DNA of 64,000 nt from Emergomyces orientalis (Eukaryota > Ascomycota > Eurotiomycetes > Onygenales > Ajellomycetaceae), in NCBI GenBank assembly GCA_002110485.1, contig MOWL01000067.1:2852001-2916000 (forward strand). Direction: 5' to 3'. Both the position numbers and the translations under genes were made by a program. The notes below the pieces were generated by a model. That model was not told the origin of the DNA. It made no database searches and saw nothing but the letters and a program-made list of their open reading frames with translations. Positions 34,334 to 45,359 of the stretch are shown piece after piece; position 1 is the stretch's first letter, and the number at the start of each line of letters is the position of its first letter.

Positions 34334-36644
34334 TCATCTTAACCCAATGCTCTCCTTCGGAATAAATGCCCACGCAGTCCCCACAACCGCCATAGCCGAA
34401 CAAACAACCAACAACACCCAATCAACTACCCTCTCCCAAAACGGAATGCTATTCCCAAAAATCTTCAAATAAAAAGCAACAGGCAGGATGATGCATATGG
34501 TAATGCACAAACTCGCGCCGATAAGCGCCATGATGCGGTCAAAGTACGGGAATACGATGGCGATGAAGGTGATTATGCAGATGGTTAGGATGCGGGTTGT
34601 GAATTGGACGCTTGTGCGGAGGAAGGCGCTTGGCTCCCGTTTACTATCGTTCTTCTGCTTTTTGTTTTTTTGGGAGGTTTTGTGGTGGGTTGGCGGGGGT
34701 GGGTGGAGGCCGCAGAGGGATTCGACTGTGCTTACTAGGGGGCGGCAGCTGGGGTGGGAAATGGTCAGTTCGTCTAGCAAATAAGGGGGGGGGGGGGGGT
34801 TTGGAGAGAAATGGTGGGATGTACTTACCTAAGGGGTACCTTAGTCAATGGGATGATTGCGATGAATGCGACGATACAAAGTGATAACCAGTTGGGGTAT
34901 CCGGGTGTCAGGAGAATGTTGGATGTGATTTCGTCCCTGACGTCCGCGCCAAACATGAGCCAGCCGGCAATGGCCATGGCCAGGTCTAGGACAAACTGTA
35001 AAGGGTTATGGTTTTAGCGTAATTGCAAGTAGAAGGAAATAAGGAAGTGGTGGATAGGTTGTCACTAACTGTGAATATGTAGGTTACCCAAAGACTTTCG
35101 CCGTACTTATGCGGGTGCCTCATGTCTTTATAGATGTTTGGGAAGACACTGTGACCGCCCCAAGGAGCTAGAAATATGGAATGCTTAGTGCCACAGGCCC
35201 TGGAATTGTAGTCAGTTGGGGATGGCGAGACTTACACATAATCAGTCCAAAGGAAAGTGGAACAGCACACCAGTTCCCAGGAAGAAGGGATGTCCGTGCA
35301 GGGTCACGAAGGGAGCCCGGTGATTCCGTTTTGATAATGCCATCAACAAAAACGATCAGAACAACTGTTTATAAATTGTTGTTAGTCCTGATTCAAACGT
35401 TTGACATGAACCGTGAGAATTCTCTCACAACTTACTAGAAGTACAGCAAAAAATACCCAAAATGCTCGACAAGCTTAACAACCGCAAGGGCACAAAATTC
35501 ATTGGAATCAAGATTGCACCGCATATCAGTTTCCATCGGAGGGTACCCAGGCCCGGAACCAAAGCATCAATACTATCTGCAAAGAGTACAACCAAAGCAA
35601 CGCAAGCACCCATCAGTTCCAAGCAGAAGAGCAGGCTGGTGATGATACGGGCCTGAGGACCAAAGCTGATGTACGCCAGATCAGCATACGTAACAAGGGT
35701 GGGATCTACATCCATGCACTTGGCGAGAATTTTGGCGGTATATGCGGTGGCCACTGCGGAGAAGGTGAGCAGCGGGATGCCGATGAGCCAACCTGCATAC
35801 TTGAGGCCCAGCGGTAAGCTAAGTAGACCGATTCCGATAAGGACGTTGACAGAATTGAAAATCGTCTGGGGAACAGTGGATTGGCCGACGATGATGGTTT
35901 CCTTAGAACCGTCTTCGTGCTGAATCCGCTTGACGACGAGGGGTTCGCGTTCGGAATCTGTTTCCGCTGCCGCCGCCGCAGCATCTGCTTCGAAAAACTG
36001 GTGCTCTCTATGCAGTTGCGCTGTGTGTAGCCTGGCAGACTCACTTATTCTGGACGACACTGTCGTTCCATACGATGCCTCATAGCTTCGCCCCAGCAAC
36101 GGTGTGGTGCGGGTGGATACATCAAACTCGCCATCCACGTGAGGCCGTCCAAACACGGTGCCCTCCGTAGTTCCGTAGTTGGGCAAATAATCTGCCTCGT
36201 CAAAGGGACTTTCTGATACGTGTTCACTGGGCGCAGAACGCTGGCGCAGAAGGGCCCTGGTTTCGTCTATGGATACACAAGCGCCGTGTTCCTCGTCACC
36301 CGGCAGCGCAAAGACGAACGAGGATCTACGGGGAGCGACTTCTGGGAAATGTGCCGCTCTCTGCCATGAGCGCGCAAAACTATCTAGACTATTTGGAGCT
36401 TCAGTAGCTGGATATCTCGTGGATACCTCCGCCGCCCTACGGTCACTGTTAGCACTGGGAAATATACCAAAACCTGGCAAAACATGAGCAGATATTATGC
36501 AAGGGCTAAAGGAGTAAAACGGCTATACCATCGTTTTCGCAAATCATTACTATCAGCCTCATGTTGTGGGATGTTCCGAGGCGTCGAAGATGAGGATGGC
36601 GGCAGTTGTGAGTTTGAGTGGGAGGAAGAGCCTTTGCCTGTCAT
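34334..36644 (-). CDS. AVT1: Vacuolar amino acid transporter Avt1-like (AAAP family)
   Basis: Proton-coupled neutral amino acid carrier of the vacuolar membrane. Exons 36644-36529, 36454-35436, 35364-35236, 35167-35070, 34995-34829, 34748-34334 give about 647 residues: a long Ser/acidic cytosolic N-terminus (about 1-255) with an Ala run, then membrane segments starting QTIFNSVNVLIGIGLLSLPLGLKYAGW, ILVVYADLAY-like ...LVTYADLAYISFG, and further spans to a C-terminal WAFIPKESIG. A hydrophilic loop with KKQKNDSKREP lies in exon 6. The exon 1/2 junction is uncertain: a weaker acceptor at the GTTTTGG site is possible with another donor. The acceptor tract of intron 5 contains a 15-base poly-C on the coding strand. 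Confidence 0.88.
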
Positions 36645-37855
36645 GGTTGAATTAACTGGACCGGACTCTGTTTTCTCTTTCACTTGTATTTAGCCGTTCA
36701 TATGTCCAGATTGCGTATGGACTGGGGTCAAGATACTACAAAATTATTCATGGGGTTAAAATATGAAAAAAAATGAAGGATTAAGTCGCTAAACCGCGGA
36801 ATATCGTATTTCAAGCACAACGCGAGCCACCGAAAACGGAGGAAGAGAAAGAGGGAGAGATATACAATTTTCCCTGTAACATAGGGAGAAGATTATTGAT
36901 CGAGTCCCAAGGATGGATGGATATCGACATAAATGAATCAAAACACTTCATAAAGGAATAGGTCTGTGTGGAGATTTATTTATTTATGTATAAAAAAGGG
37001 TCGCAAAAGCACCCCCCTTCAAGGTCCCACTCCGCGGGGTGACAGGTTGGCAGAAAGGGGAAGAAAAACGCAAACTAATCGCGTGAACTCGGTCGGTGGC
37101 GACAAACAGGGAAAATTTTTTACGCTGAGATACGAATAACGCTCTGCATTTTCGGCTATAGCTGGGAATGCGGACTGTGGATTATCAGCTCTTGTGATCA
37201 GCCAGTTGTTCTTGTATCTCAAGTAATATATATAGCTAATGGAGGAGTGTAATGTTCATTTGCAGTGTTCGAGTCCCGGATGCCTATATTCCCATGTCTG
37301 AAGAGTAAGTAAATTGGCAGAATTATGAACCATGGTTGAGGATGGCTGAAGTGCAGAGTTCGATCCAGTATAATTGATTTTAATAGATATAAGCATATAT
37401 GCAGTACTTCTGTGTATAAAACCCTGTGAAAAGTCGGTTGATATCGGCCATATACATATATATATATTGATGTTCTTCTTGAACGGCGAGTTTCCGATTT
37501 TCAAATGCCAGGGCGGAGAGAGAAGAAAGAAAAAAAAAGTACGTCATTTTTATGCATCCCAGCACGCGCACGCAGTAGGAGATAACAAAATATAAAAAAA
37601 CAAATAATCAATGCATGCGAATGTTATGACTATAAAATTGTGTCTCACTCAACAGCAATGGACTCCAGGTATGATATCCCCAAGAATTAACATAAAACGA
37701 GAAGATAAAAAGCAATTTTTCCAAGCTATCCGTTTCTACCCGGCTGAACAAGCAGCTCTCCTATATCTCTCGACCAACCATTAGAATAACTATACAACCA
37801 CCTACCAGGTAGACCAGATATATATATATATATATACACAACAAACATGCACCCC
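36645..37855. other. Intergenic between AVT1 start and UPF0145 gene
   Basis: About 1.2 kb, AT-rich, with a TA dinucleotide run at about 37818-37836 just after the UPF0145 stop. No coding region, tRNA or repeat family recognised. Confidence 0.5.
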
Positions 37856-38263
37856 CTACTCAATCCTCTCAACAACAACCGCCGTCCCATACGCACACAC
37901 TTGCGCAAACCCACCCAGTTCACTCGTATCGAAGCGGAGCGCAATAATCGCATTACCCCCCTTCTGCAAACACTCGCCCACCATGCGGCCAACAGCGTCA
38001 TTGCGCGCTCGGTACAGCATCGTCGTGAACATGCCCAGTTCGCCACCGCCAATGGACTTTAGCACCATGCCGAGTCCCGCGGCCCAGTTGCGTGATTGTA
38101 CTGTGAGGCCGTAGACGGTGCCCAGGACGCGAACTACTCGGTAACCAGGGAGGTCGTTCATGGTTGTGGTGATTACGCCGTCGGTGTCGGTGAATGCACC
38201 ATGGACTTCGAGGCCTTGTATGCTGTTTTGGGCTGGGATGGTTGGTTTTTCCGTGGACGTCAT
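37856..38263 (-). CDS. UPF0145 (YbjQ/DUF74) family protein
   Basis: Single-exon gene of 135 residues of the small YbjQ/UPF0145 family, which is widespread in bacteria and archaea and has no firmly established function (sometimes described as a putative heavy-metal-binding domain). Seen: GYRVVRVLGTVYGLTVQSRN, a Gly-rich loop GGGELGMFTTMLYRARNDAVGRM, then GGNAIIALRFDTSEL and AYGTAVVVERIE, which follow the whole-domain pattern. No signal peptide or membrane segment. Base composition does not look foreign by eye. Bacterial-type distribution invites a transfer hypothesis but nothing in the sequence proves it. Confidence 0.88.
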   Translation of the reverse strand: MTSTEKPTIPAQNSIQGLEVHGAFTDTDGVITTTMNDLPGYRVVRVLGTVYGLTVQSRNWAAGLGMVLKSIGGGELGMFTTMLYRARNDAVGRMVGECLQKGGNAIIALRFDTSELGGFAQVCAYGTAVVVERIE

Positions 38264-39383
38264 GACGGCTGTATCTGTGTATGTAGGATGTGTTTTATAT
38301 TTTGTGGGTCGATGGTGATTTTGGGGAGGAGGAGGAAGATTGTATTTATAGATGAATCTTTGATTTCCAATGTGTTTTATGGGTAGTTGAAATTTATTCT
38401 ATTACTTTGAATATTCTTCAGTGCTTTGCTCAGTTTTATATGCTCAAGGAACCACCAGCAGCCTTATCTATATGGCTTTGCAGCTAACTCGGTTTGGGAT
38501 AAAACTCGTATTCGTCCGTGGTGTTCTGGTGACCCGCCAACTATTTACTTTTGATCAGCGTATTCGAATAGATAGACAGAAATGCGCCTTAATTCTATTT
38601 TCTGTCTACGCTGTGTACGATGACGTGTTAAAAACCATTTATTTCAATGGTAGAAACGAGGCCGAAGCGGGAATTCCATACGGAGTACGGAGTACCTAGG
38701 AGGATAACCTTTTAACTAAACAGTCACTCCCGTAGGGCTGATGCATCTGGGGCCGCGGCATCTGTGAAACCAAGGAAGCCAAGGCGTAAAAAAAGATGTT
38801 CCAAGATAAGTGCAAAATCGGGCACTGGTATTCGGCTAGCAATGGTTGTCAATTCTCAGTCATAGAAGCAGGCTGTGAGGCAGCGGGGGTTTGTATGTTA
38901 AGACAAGCACCTTGGAAGTTTATCTACACATAGATCGTAGGCAAGCCTTTTTGGATTGTATAATGCGCCACACCAAAAAAAGACGCAGGATTGATTATAA
39001 GTAAAAATAATAGTAATTTAATAATTGAGTGTAACTCCCCCGCCCATTGTCTGTCTGTCCTGTGGAATAATGAGATGTTTTGACGTGGCGCAACCAGCTG
39101 GCGGCCTGAGACGCCCGTCTGGCTGCAGCAGTGCTTATGTCATCGCCCGGCAGCTAACCTTCGCTCGTTCCCCCCACAATCCTCTGCAGAAATTGTTCAA
39201 CCTCCGCTCACTGCAAGATAAGTCGACCGGCTCCAAGGTGAGTTCTTCTGCCTCATAACCTCATAACACTACATATGTTGCTCTTCTATCTATATTCCAA
39301 CTAGTAGCTAATCCACCCATAATCTCAGTGTGCTTCTTATATCATCCGTATCCCCCCCGGTCGCACATCCAAGGTCGCCCACC
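38264..39383. promoter_or_regulatory. Divergent region UPF0145/SUP45, with a possible 5' UTR intron
   Basis: About 1.1 kb. Near the SUP45 end a GTGAGT donor at 39238 and a CTCAG acceptor ending at 39328 could bound a 5' UTR intron of the eRF1 transcript, 56 bases before the ATG. No other gene seen. Confidence 0.4.
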
Positions 39384-40948
39384 ATGAGCGCGGCTCAGGC
39401 GAACGACGCGGAGAAGAATATCGAGATATGGAAGGTCAAGAAGCTGATCAAACGTCTCGAGGCAGCTCGTGGGAATGGGACATCCATGATCTCGTTGATT
39501 ATCCGTAAGCTTTGCTCTGCCCGCCGACCCAATCATTCCCGACTCTCCACAAGCCTCAAGAGCCTAGTGAAAGACTGACTCACGTTTCTGCCTCGTAGCG
39601 CCTAAGGATCAGGTCTCACGAGCAGCCAAGATGTTGGCGGAAGAATTTGTATGTTTGAGATTTTCCCCGAGACGGCCCATTGTCGCGATTTTTCTGGAAG
39701 TGGAGTAAGAATCCATATACTAACCCGTCCCATAGGGTACCGCTTCCAACATCAAATCTCGAGTTAACCGTCTCTCCGTCCTGTCGGCTATTACCTCCAC
39801 CCAACAGCGTCTCAAGCTTTACACAAAGGTCCCTCCAAATGGACTGGTTATCTACTGTGGTGAAATCATCACCTCTGAGGGAAAAGAACGGAAAATTAAC
39901 ATCGACTTCGAACCTTTCAAGCCCATCAATACGTCGCTCTACCTTTGTGACAACAAGTTCCACACCGAGGCCCTCAGCGAATTACTCGAGTCAGACCAGA
40001 AATTCGGATTCATCATCATGGATGGTAATGGTGCCCTTTTTGGAACCCTGAGCGGAAATACGAGAGACGTCGTCCACAAGTTCTCCGTTGATCTGCCCAA
40101 AAAGCACGGCCGTGGTGGTCAGTCGGCCCTGCGTTTCGCCCGTCTTCGAGAAGAAAAGCGCCATAACTATGTCCGTAAAGTTGCCGAACTGGCAGTGCAG
40201 AATTTCATCACCAACGACAAAGTCAACGTTGCCGGTATCATCCTTGCTGGATCCGCAGATTTCAAGAATGACCTCAACCAGTCCGACATGTTTGATAACC
40301 GCCTTCAATCCAAGGTTATCAAAGTCGTTGATGTTTCTTATGGTGGTGAGAACGGCTTCAACCAAGCCATTGAACTTGCCTCGGAGACTCTTGGCAACGT
40401 TAAATTCATCCAGGAGAAGAAACTCATCGGCAAATATTTCGAGGAAATCAGCCAGGATAGCGGTAGAGTTTGCTACGGCGTGGATGATACCCTCAAAGCC
40501 TTGGAACTCGGCGCTGCAGAAACGTTGATCGTTTACGAAAATTTGGACATCACCCGATGGGTGCTTAAGGCCAGCACGGGCTCAGAGGTTATTCTTCACA
40601 CCTCCAAGGCCCAGGAGGCCAACCGGGAGATGTTCATGGATAAAGAAACAGGCCAAGAAATGGAAATTGTCGACCAAAGCTCGTTCCTTGAATGGCTAGC
40701 TGAGCATTACAAAGATTTCGGCGCAACCCTGGAGTTTGTTTCCGACCGATCTAGTGAAGGAAACCAGTTCGTCAAGGGATTTGGTGGCATTGGAGCTGTT
40801 CTCCGGTACAAAGTCAATTTCGAGCAGTTGGCTGATTATGAATCGGAGGACGAATTTTACGACGGTATGTGGATACCTTTACTCTTTTCTCCCTATATTT
40901 AATTTTCTTTTTAGAAGTTAAGATTAATCCTTTTGTCCAACAGATTGA
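39384..40948 (+). CDS. SUP45: Translation termination factor eRF1 (Sup45)
   Basis: Class I release factor that reads all three stop codons and triggers peptide release with eRF3. Exons 39384-39504, 39599-39648, 39736-40864, 40944-40948 give 434 residues. Stop-codon recognition motifs TASNIKS (59-65) and YLCDNKF (126-132) and the catalytic GGQ (184-186) are intact; domain 3 ends in an acidic tail finishing EFYDD. The last coding exon contributes only AT before the UGA, so the stop sits immediately after an intron. The tetranucleotide UGAC is the leakiest termination context, and the frame stays open for 69 codons beyond it; see the separate entry. Confidence 0.96.
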
Positions 40949-41243
40949 CGGTTTTGCGACCTCGCGGAGAGCGAGGATGATCGCCCAGAAATCCCTTCGG
41001 CGGATGTTCTGACGGCTGGTCCCTTGAATTCAGCTAATAATGACATTCAAGGAGGTTACCAGACAGCCGCCGCACGGGCCCTAGGTCTGTCTGCCCAATC
41101 CAGCACGAAGTTTCTCAGAGGTATGCCTTTACACAATATTTTCCTTTGAAGGTTTCTTTCGTACTTTTTAAACATTCGACTAAATTTCTTAATTATTGGG
41201 CTTAGGGCCATCCAAGCTCCGTAATGTGGCTATGAGCAACTAA
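40949..41243 (+). other. In-frame open extension downstream of the eRF1 UGA, with a 3' UTR intron
   Basis: After UGA 40946-40948 the same frame continues CGG... to 41120, crosses a good intron (GTATGC donor at 41121, CTTAG acceptor ending at 41205) in phase, and ends at TAA 41241-41243: 69 codons without a stop. The predicted tail begins RFCDLAESEDDRPEIP and ends LRNVAMSN; it is acidic, then Ala/Gly/Ser-rich. Third positions look coding-like. The intron starts 172 nt after the stop, far enough for exon-junction-dependent decay if the UGA is obeyed. Interpretation as readthrough tail, NMD switch or both is inference. Confidence 0.55.
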
Positions 41244-41984
41244 AAGAAACGGGTCTTCGAAATTCTTATTTTAAACAAGAGGAATCCTTTTATCACAAAA
41301 CTTGGCTGGATTACCGAGCGACAAAAAGGCCCAAATGGAGGAGGCGTGTACTTATTCCCCATAGTTTAAGTTTATTTTTTATATTTAAATTACATACCGA
41401 TACATACCATTCTCTTCTCCCCCTGCAAGTCTGTGTCAAATTGGCGCAAAAGGGACCTCAGCGAGAGTTGGAAGGGCGGTGACAAATTATATCGGCTTCC
41501 AAAATGCCTGTTTGATTTTCTATTATTATTATCATCTTATTACTTTTTCATTTTAACTTTATTTTCGCACCTTGTCTTCGCGGTTATATACTAGATAGAT
41601 GTCTTCATACTTGTGTGCTCGCAATAAACGACTAACCACTCGCCTTGGTAGGTGCTGGCGACATATATACCCCGGGAGAAGAAGAAGAGACCCCTGCACA
41701 ATACAACATCGTTCAAGCTTTTTGGAGGAAATCTTTAGTCCAGGCTCTCATTATCCACAATTTGTTATCTCTTTTAAATGAATGCTTTTGTGAGATGGGG
41801 CTGGGGCTGTGTGGGCCACCACCCACAATACATATCACGTCTTATTCTCCCTCCTATAAAAGAAGTATGAAAGAAAGGAAATCCATCTATAACTAAACAT
41901 ATACAATCATTCGCTCGTTCATTACTAACATAACATCATATGTCAAATCCACCCCTTCCCAGCCTGCCCCCCCCAACAACCTTT
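41244..41984. other. Convergent intergenic SUP45/PHA2
   Basis: About 0.74 kb AT-rich DNA, no gene recognised. Confidence 0.45.
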
Positions 41985-43282
41985 TCACCCACCCAGACGA
42001 TCTCCCCAGCTTCCCAAATCCCTACAGCAGCTCGTCTTCCCCTTCAACTCCCCCATAGCCCTCTCCACCACATCCTCATCATGCACGCCACGAACCCTCT
42101 CACACTCAACGAAGAAAATATATTGCCAGGGTCTGATTTGACCCGGGCGCGAGACAATGCTGGTTAAGTTTAGGCCGTGGCGGCGGAAGATTGTTAGGGC
42201 GTCGACGAGGGCACCGGGAGTTTCGTGGGCGATCATAAAGGAGATGAGGGATTTTAGTTTTGTAGGTGCCGTAAATGTGGATGTAGATGTCGCTGACGGC
42301 GGGGAGGTTGCCGTTAGCGTTGTCGTTGAGGCAGTAGGATAAAAATCCCCCTCCCCTTTTCTCGTCTTCTCGCTATTAACATTACGCAAGACGAGGAAAC
42401 GTGTCGTGTTATCGGCGCGGTCTTCGATGTTTGCCGCTAGGATGGATAGGTTGTGGTGGGCGGCGGCGAAGGAGCTGGCGATTGCGGCGGAGATGCCCTC
42501 GCCTTCGTTGCCATCACCACAACCGGGAGGGGTGGTAGTAGTACCACCGCTTTTTGAGATGATGCTTGCCGCTTTGGAGGTTGAGGGAGCGTCTTGTCGC
42601 TCGATGCCGCGGAAGTGTTTTGAGAGGAAGGTCTCGCATTGACCCCAGGCTTGTGGGTGGGTATAGAGTTTTGAGATGCGGGGGTAGATGTTTTCGGGGT
42701 GTGATGGATCTATTTATATTTTTTTGCAATTTGTTAGAATAATCTTTGTAGTATATAGGAAACTTGGGATGTGCGGGAAATGAAGTAGATATATATATAC
42801 CTGAAACTGCGTCCTTGTTACGGACAAGCAGACAGTGGTGGACGGTTAGATAATACTCCCCGCAAACGACGATGTCATTGTAGCGGCCATCGCGGTCAGC
42901 GAGGAGGTCGAGCGTCTGCACGACAGAGCCGTTTGTGGAGTTCTCGAAGGGAATGATTGCGTAGTCTGCCTCCGTAGATTGTATGGCGGCGAAGGCGTCG
43001 GCGAAGGAGGGCTTTGGGAGCAGGGTGATTGTTCCTGTTGTTTTTGTAGAGCTGATATTGCTAGGGAAGAGGTCTAGAGCTGCCTGTTTTATTTTTTCAA
43101 TTGTTTCAATTTCCTTAGTTATTTTACTTTTTAGGGTAGAATAGGTTTGTAGAAGTCGAATGGGAATTTGGAGGTTATAATTTGCATATATCAAATTGGC
43201 TGTTTCTGACCTGATGCGAGAATGAAGCCAGCGGGCCGAGGAACGTCACCCGCAGCTCATTTTTGGCGGGGGGCGACGACAT
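41985..43282 (-). CDS. PHA2: Prephenate dehydratase
   Basis: Converts prephenate to phenylpyruvate, the phenylalanine branch after chorismate. Exons 43282-43211, 43083-42801, 42709-41985 give 359 residues. Seen: VTFLGPLASFSHQ start, YAIIPFENSTNGSVVQTLDLL (substrate-site motif), TVHHCLLV, YTHPQAWGQCETFL, and the TRF motif in NTTRFLVL. A C-terminal ACT domain (SLISFMIAHETPGALVDAL...NLTSIVSRP, then QYIFFVECE) should bind phenylalanine as inhibitor. A Thr/Ser-rich insert separates the two domains. Divergent from HTD2, with 333 bp between starts. Confidence 0.95.
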
Positions 43283-43615
43283 GGTGCGGAATTGTATTTC
43301 TCCCCAGTTAATAGAGAGCTCTATGCCTAATATCTCTTTTGAACGGAATAATAAGGGATTTAATTGGGAGTTGAAAAGTCTTTTCCCGTAGTTGGCGAGA
43401 AGAGTTACCCCGCTAGGCATACTTGAGACGCGGAATTAAATACAGGAGAAATCAGAGAACATTTTTATCCCCCGCAAATTTAGCGGTGGAGCAGATACAA
43501 ACTCCCGCCGCAACAACCACCACCAACTCCTGCAAAGACTGTAGACTATATAACCAGCAACCATAATTCCCCCAAGGTTGTTGGCAAGTTCAATTGCCTC
43601 CAATTGCACGGAATT
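43283..43615. promoter_or_regulatory. Bidirectional promoter PHA2/HTD2
   Basis: A 333 bp divergent region. No TGASTCA (Gcn4/CpcA) site was found by eye despite the amino-acid pathway gene. Confidence 0.5.
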
Positions 43616-44854
43616 ATGTTGGCCAACACGCTTAAACAGGCCAACAACCGCCTCTCCGCACTTCTTCTACCTCAGATCCAATCCCACCGCAGTCTCTCCC
43701 AGCTATCCCAGCTACCCCAACGCCGCCTCCCACTATTCTACGACTATCTCACCCCACAACAATCACATCTCCTTAACCTCTCTCTCTCTGGCTTTGTCCC
43801 CACCACAATAACGCCTAACAATGCTGAGCCACCACCGCGAATGACGACGACGATCCTCCCATCCTCAACCTTGAGCCCAACGCCCCTGCCCGCCGGCCAC
43901 CACTTAGTCTACTTCCCACCGCAAGTTCCCACCTCCCAACTCTTACCAGACGGCACGGATACGTTACATTACCCAGGCCCACCCTTTAACAGACGGATGT
44001 GGGCGGGGGGTTGGCTGAGGTTCAGCAATAATAATACTCCTACTACTACTAATTATAATAACGCTTTAAATGACAATGGTGGCCGGCTATTACTCAACGG
44101 GCAGCGGGCTGTGTGCATGGAAGGGATTAGAGATGTGTCTGTGAAGGGCAAGGAAGGTGATGAGAAGGTGTTTGTGGGCGTTGAGCGGCGGGTTGCGGTT
44201 GTGGCGGAGGGAGAGGATGAGGAGGGGATTAGAAGAAGGGTGTGGACGGAGGATGAAGGCGAGTGGGGAGATGCGGTTGTGATTGAGCGGAGGAATTTGG
44301 TGTTTATGAGGGATAGGAGGGGGTTAGTGGAGGGGGTTGTGAATGATGGAGGTTCTAGGAGGGTTGTTAAAGGTATGTTTCGAAATTCATGTAAAGATAT
44401 GTCATGTATATTCTGTGTAGCCATTTGCATTGACAACGTCTCTGCGGAAACAGCACCAACAAACCCAGACCTGAGCCATTCCCTCATCCCGTCGCGGTCC
44501 CTTCTATTCCGCTACTCAGCGCTCACCTTCAACGCGCACTCTATCCACCTCGACCCTAGCTACGCGCAAAATGTCGAGGGATATCCGGACGTGCTGGTCC
44601 ACGGTCCGCTGACTCTCACCTTAATGCTTACGATATTCCAGAGGCATATATCTGATATATCTGTTGGACTGGCGGTAATTGGTAGCATTGAGTATCGAAA
44701 TCTGGCGCCGCTGTTTGTTGAGCAGGAGATGAACATATGTGCTAAGCAGAAAGGTAATGGGGATGGTGCTGCTGGAGCATGGGATATATGGGTTGAGGGA
44801 GCTGATGGGGGATTGGCAGTCAAGGGAACTGTGCATGTACAGATAAAAGAATGA
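43616..44854 (+). CDS. HTD2: Mitochondrial 3-hydroxyacyl-thioester dehydratase (HTD2-like)
   Basis: Hot-dog-fold dehydratase of mitochondrial type II fatty acid synthesis, required for lipoic acid supply. Exons 43616-44372 and 44454-44854 give 385 residues. Seen: an Arg/Ser/Gln-rich, acid-poor N-terminus suited to mitochondrial targeting, HHLVYFPPQVPTSQLLPDGTD, PGPPFNRRMWAGGWLRF, RRNLVFMR, and the C-terminal catalytic hot-dog half FRYSALTFNAHSIHLDP...VLVHGPLTLTLML. The only intron (81 nt) is a multiple of three and has no in-frame stop, so retention would insert 27 residues without breaking the frame. ATG 43616 is the first in-frame ATG. Confidence 0.92.
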   Translation: MLANTLKQANNRLSALLLPQIQSHRSLSQLSQLPQRRLPLFYDYLTPQQSHLLNLSLSGFVPTTITPNNAEPPPRMTTTILPSSTLSPTPLPAGHHLVYFPPQVPTSQLLPDGTDTLHYPGPPFNRRMWAGGWLRFSNNNTPTTTNYNNALNDNGGRLLLNGQRAVCMEGIRDVSVKGKEGDEKVFVGVERRVAVVAEGEDEEGIRRRVWTEDEGEWGDAVVIERRNLVFMRDRRGLVEGVVNDGGSRRVVKGMFRNSCKDMSCIFCVAICIDNVSAETAPTNPDLSHSLIPSRSLLFRYSALTFNAHSIHLDPSYAQNVEGYPDVLVHGPLTLTLMLTIFQRHISDISVGLAVIGSIEYRNLAPLFVEQEMNICAKQKGNGDGAAGAWDIWVEGADGGLAVKGTVHVQIKE

Positions 44855-45359
44855 GGCAGCGAGAAGTTGAGAGATGGGATGGGAGATGGGGAGGAGTACA
44901 GCCTTAGGCTACTTGATGCCTATGCGCCGTACGCAGGTAGGCATACCAGGGCTGCTTCCAAGTTCCAGGGGGTACCAAACCTCAGAATCATTTTGTGCGG
45001 TCAACGTACAGTACATAAGAATAGGTAAATGTGTCCACATATCGCGTTGTAAATACCTTTAGTTGGTAAACTTGAAGAAACAACAATCAACCAATAGATT
45101 CATCCATTTCAAGCAGTTAGGGCTCTATAGATCACGGGATCTACGCAGCTTCCTCTGGCAAAAACAATTGGCCGGACCAAGCTCTGTCAGAGCTCCATAA
45201 ATAATAATCATTCTCATTTTAAAAAGAGGACACAAGGCCCACTAAAACACCCTTCTTCTCTTCCTTTCTTCCTTTCTCTCCCACCGCAATGTGACCAGAA
45301 TCTGTATTTCTAAATTCTAACAATAGCCTGGTATTACTGGTGTACGCTATACTCTCAAG
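44855..45359. other. Intergenic HTD2/DER1
   Basis: About 0.5 kb, nothing recognised; the stretch before 45360 serves as DER1 leader. Confidence 0.45.

Noticed and set aside
37255..37300. TTCGAGTCC T-loop-like sequence suggesting a tRNA
   Set aside because: No matching acceptor stem or anticodon arm within about 70 bases upstream.
40944..40990. Alternative acceptor that would splice out the eRF1 UGA
   Set aside because: The AG dinucleotides after 40943 do not restore the frame of the downstream extension from the GAC G donor phase, so simple alternative splicing cannot bypass the UGA.
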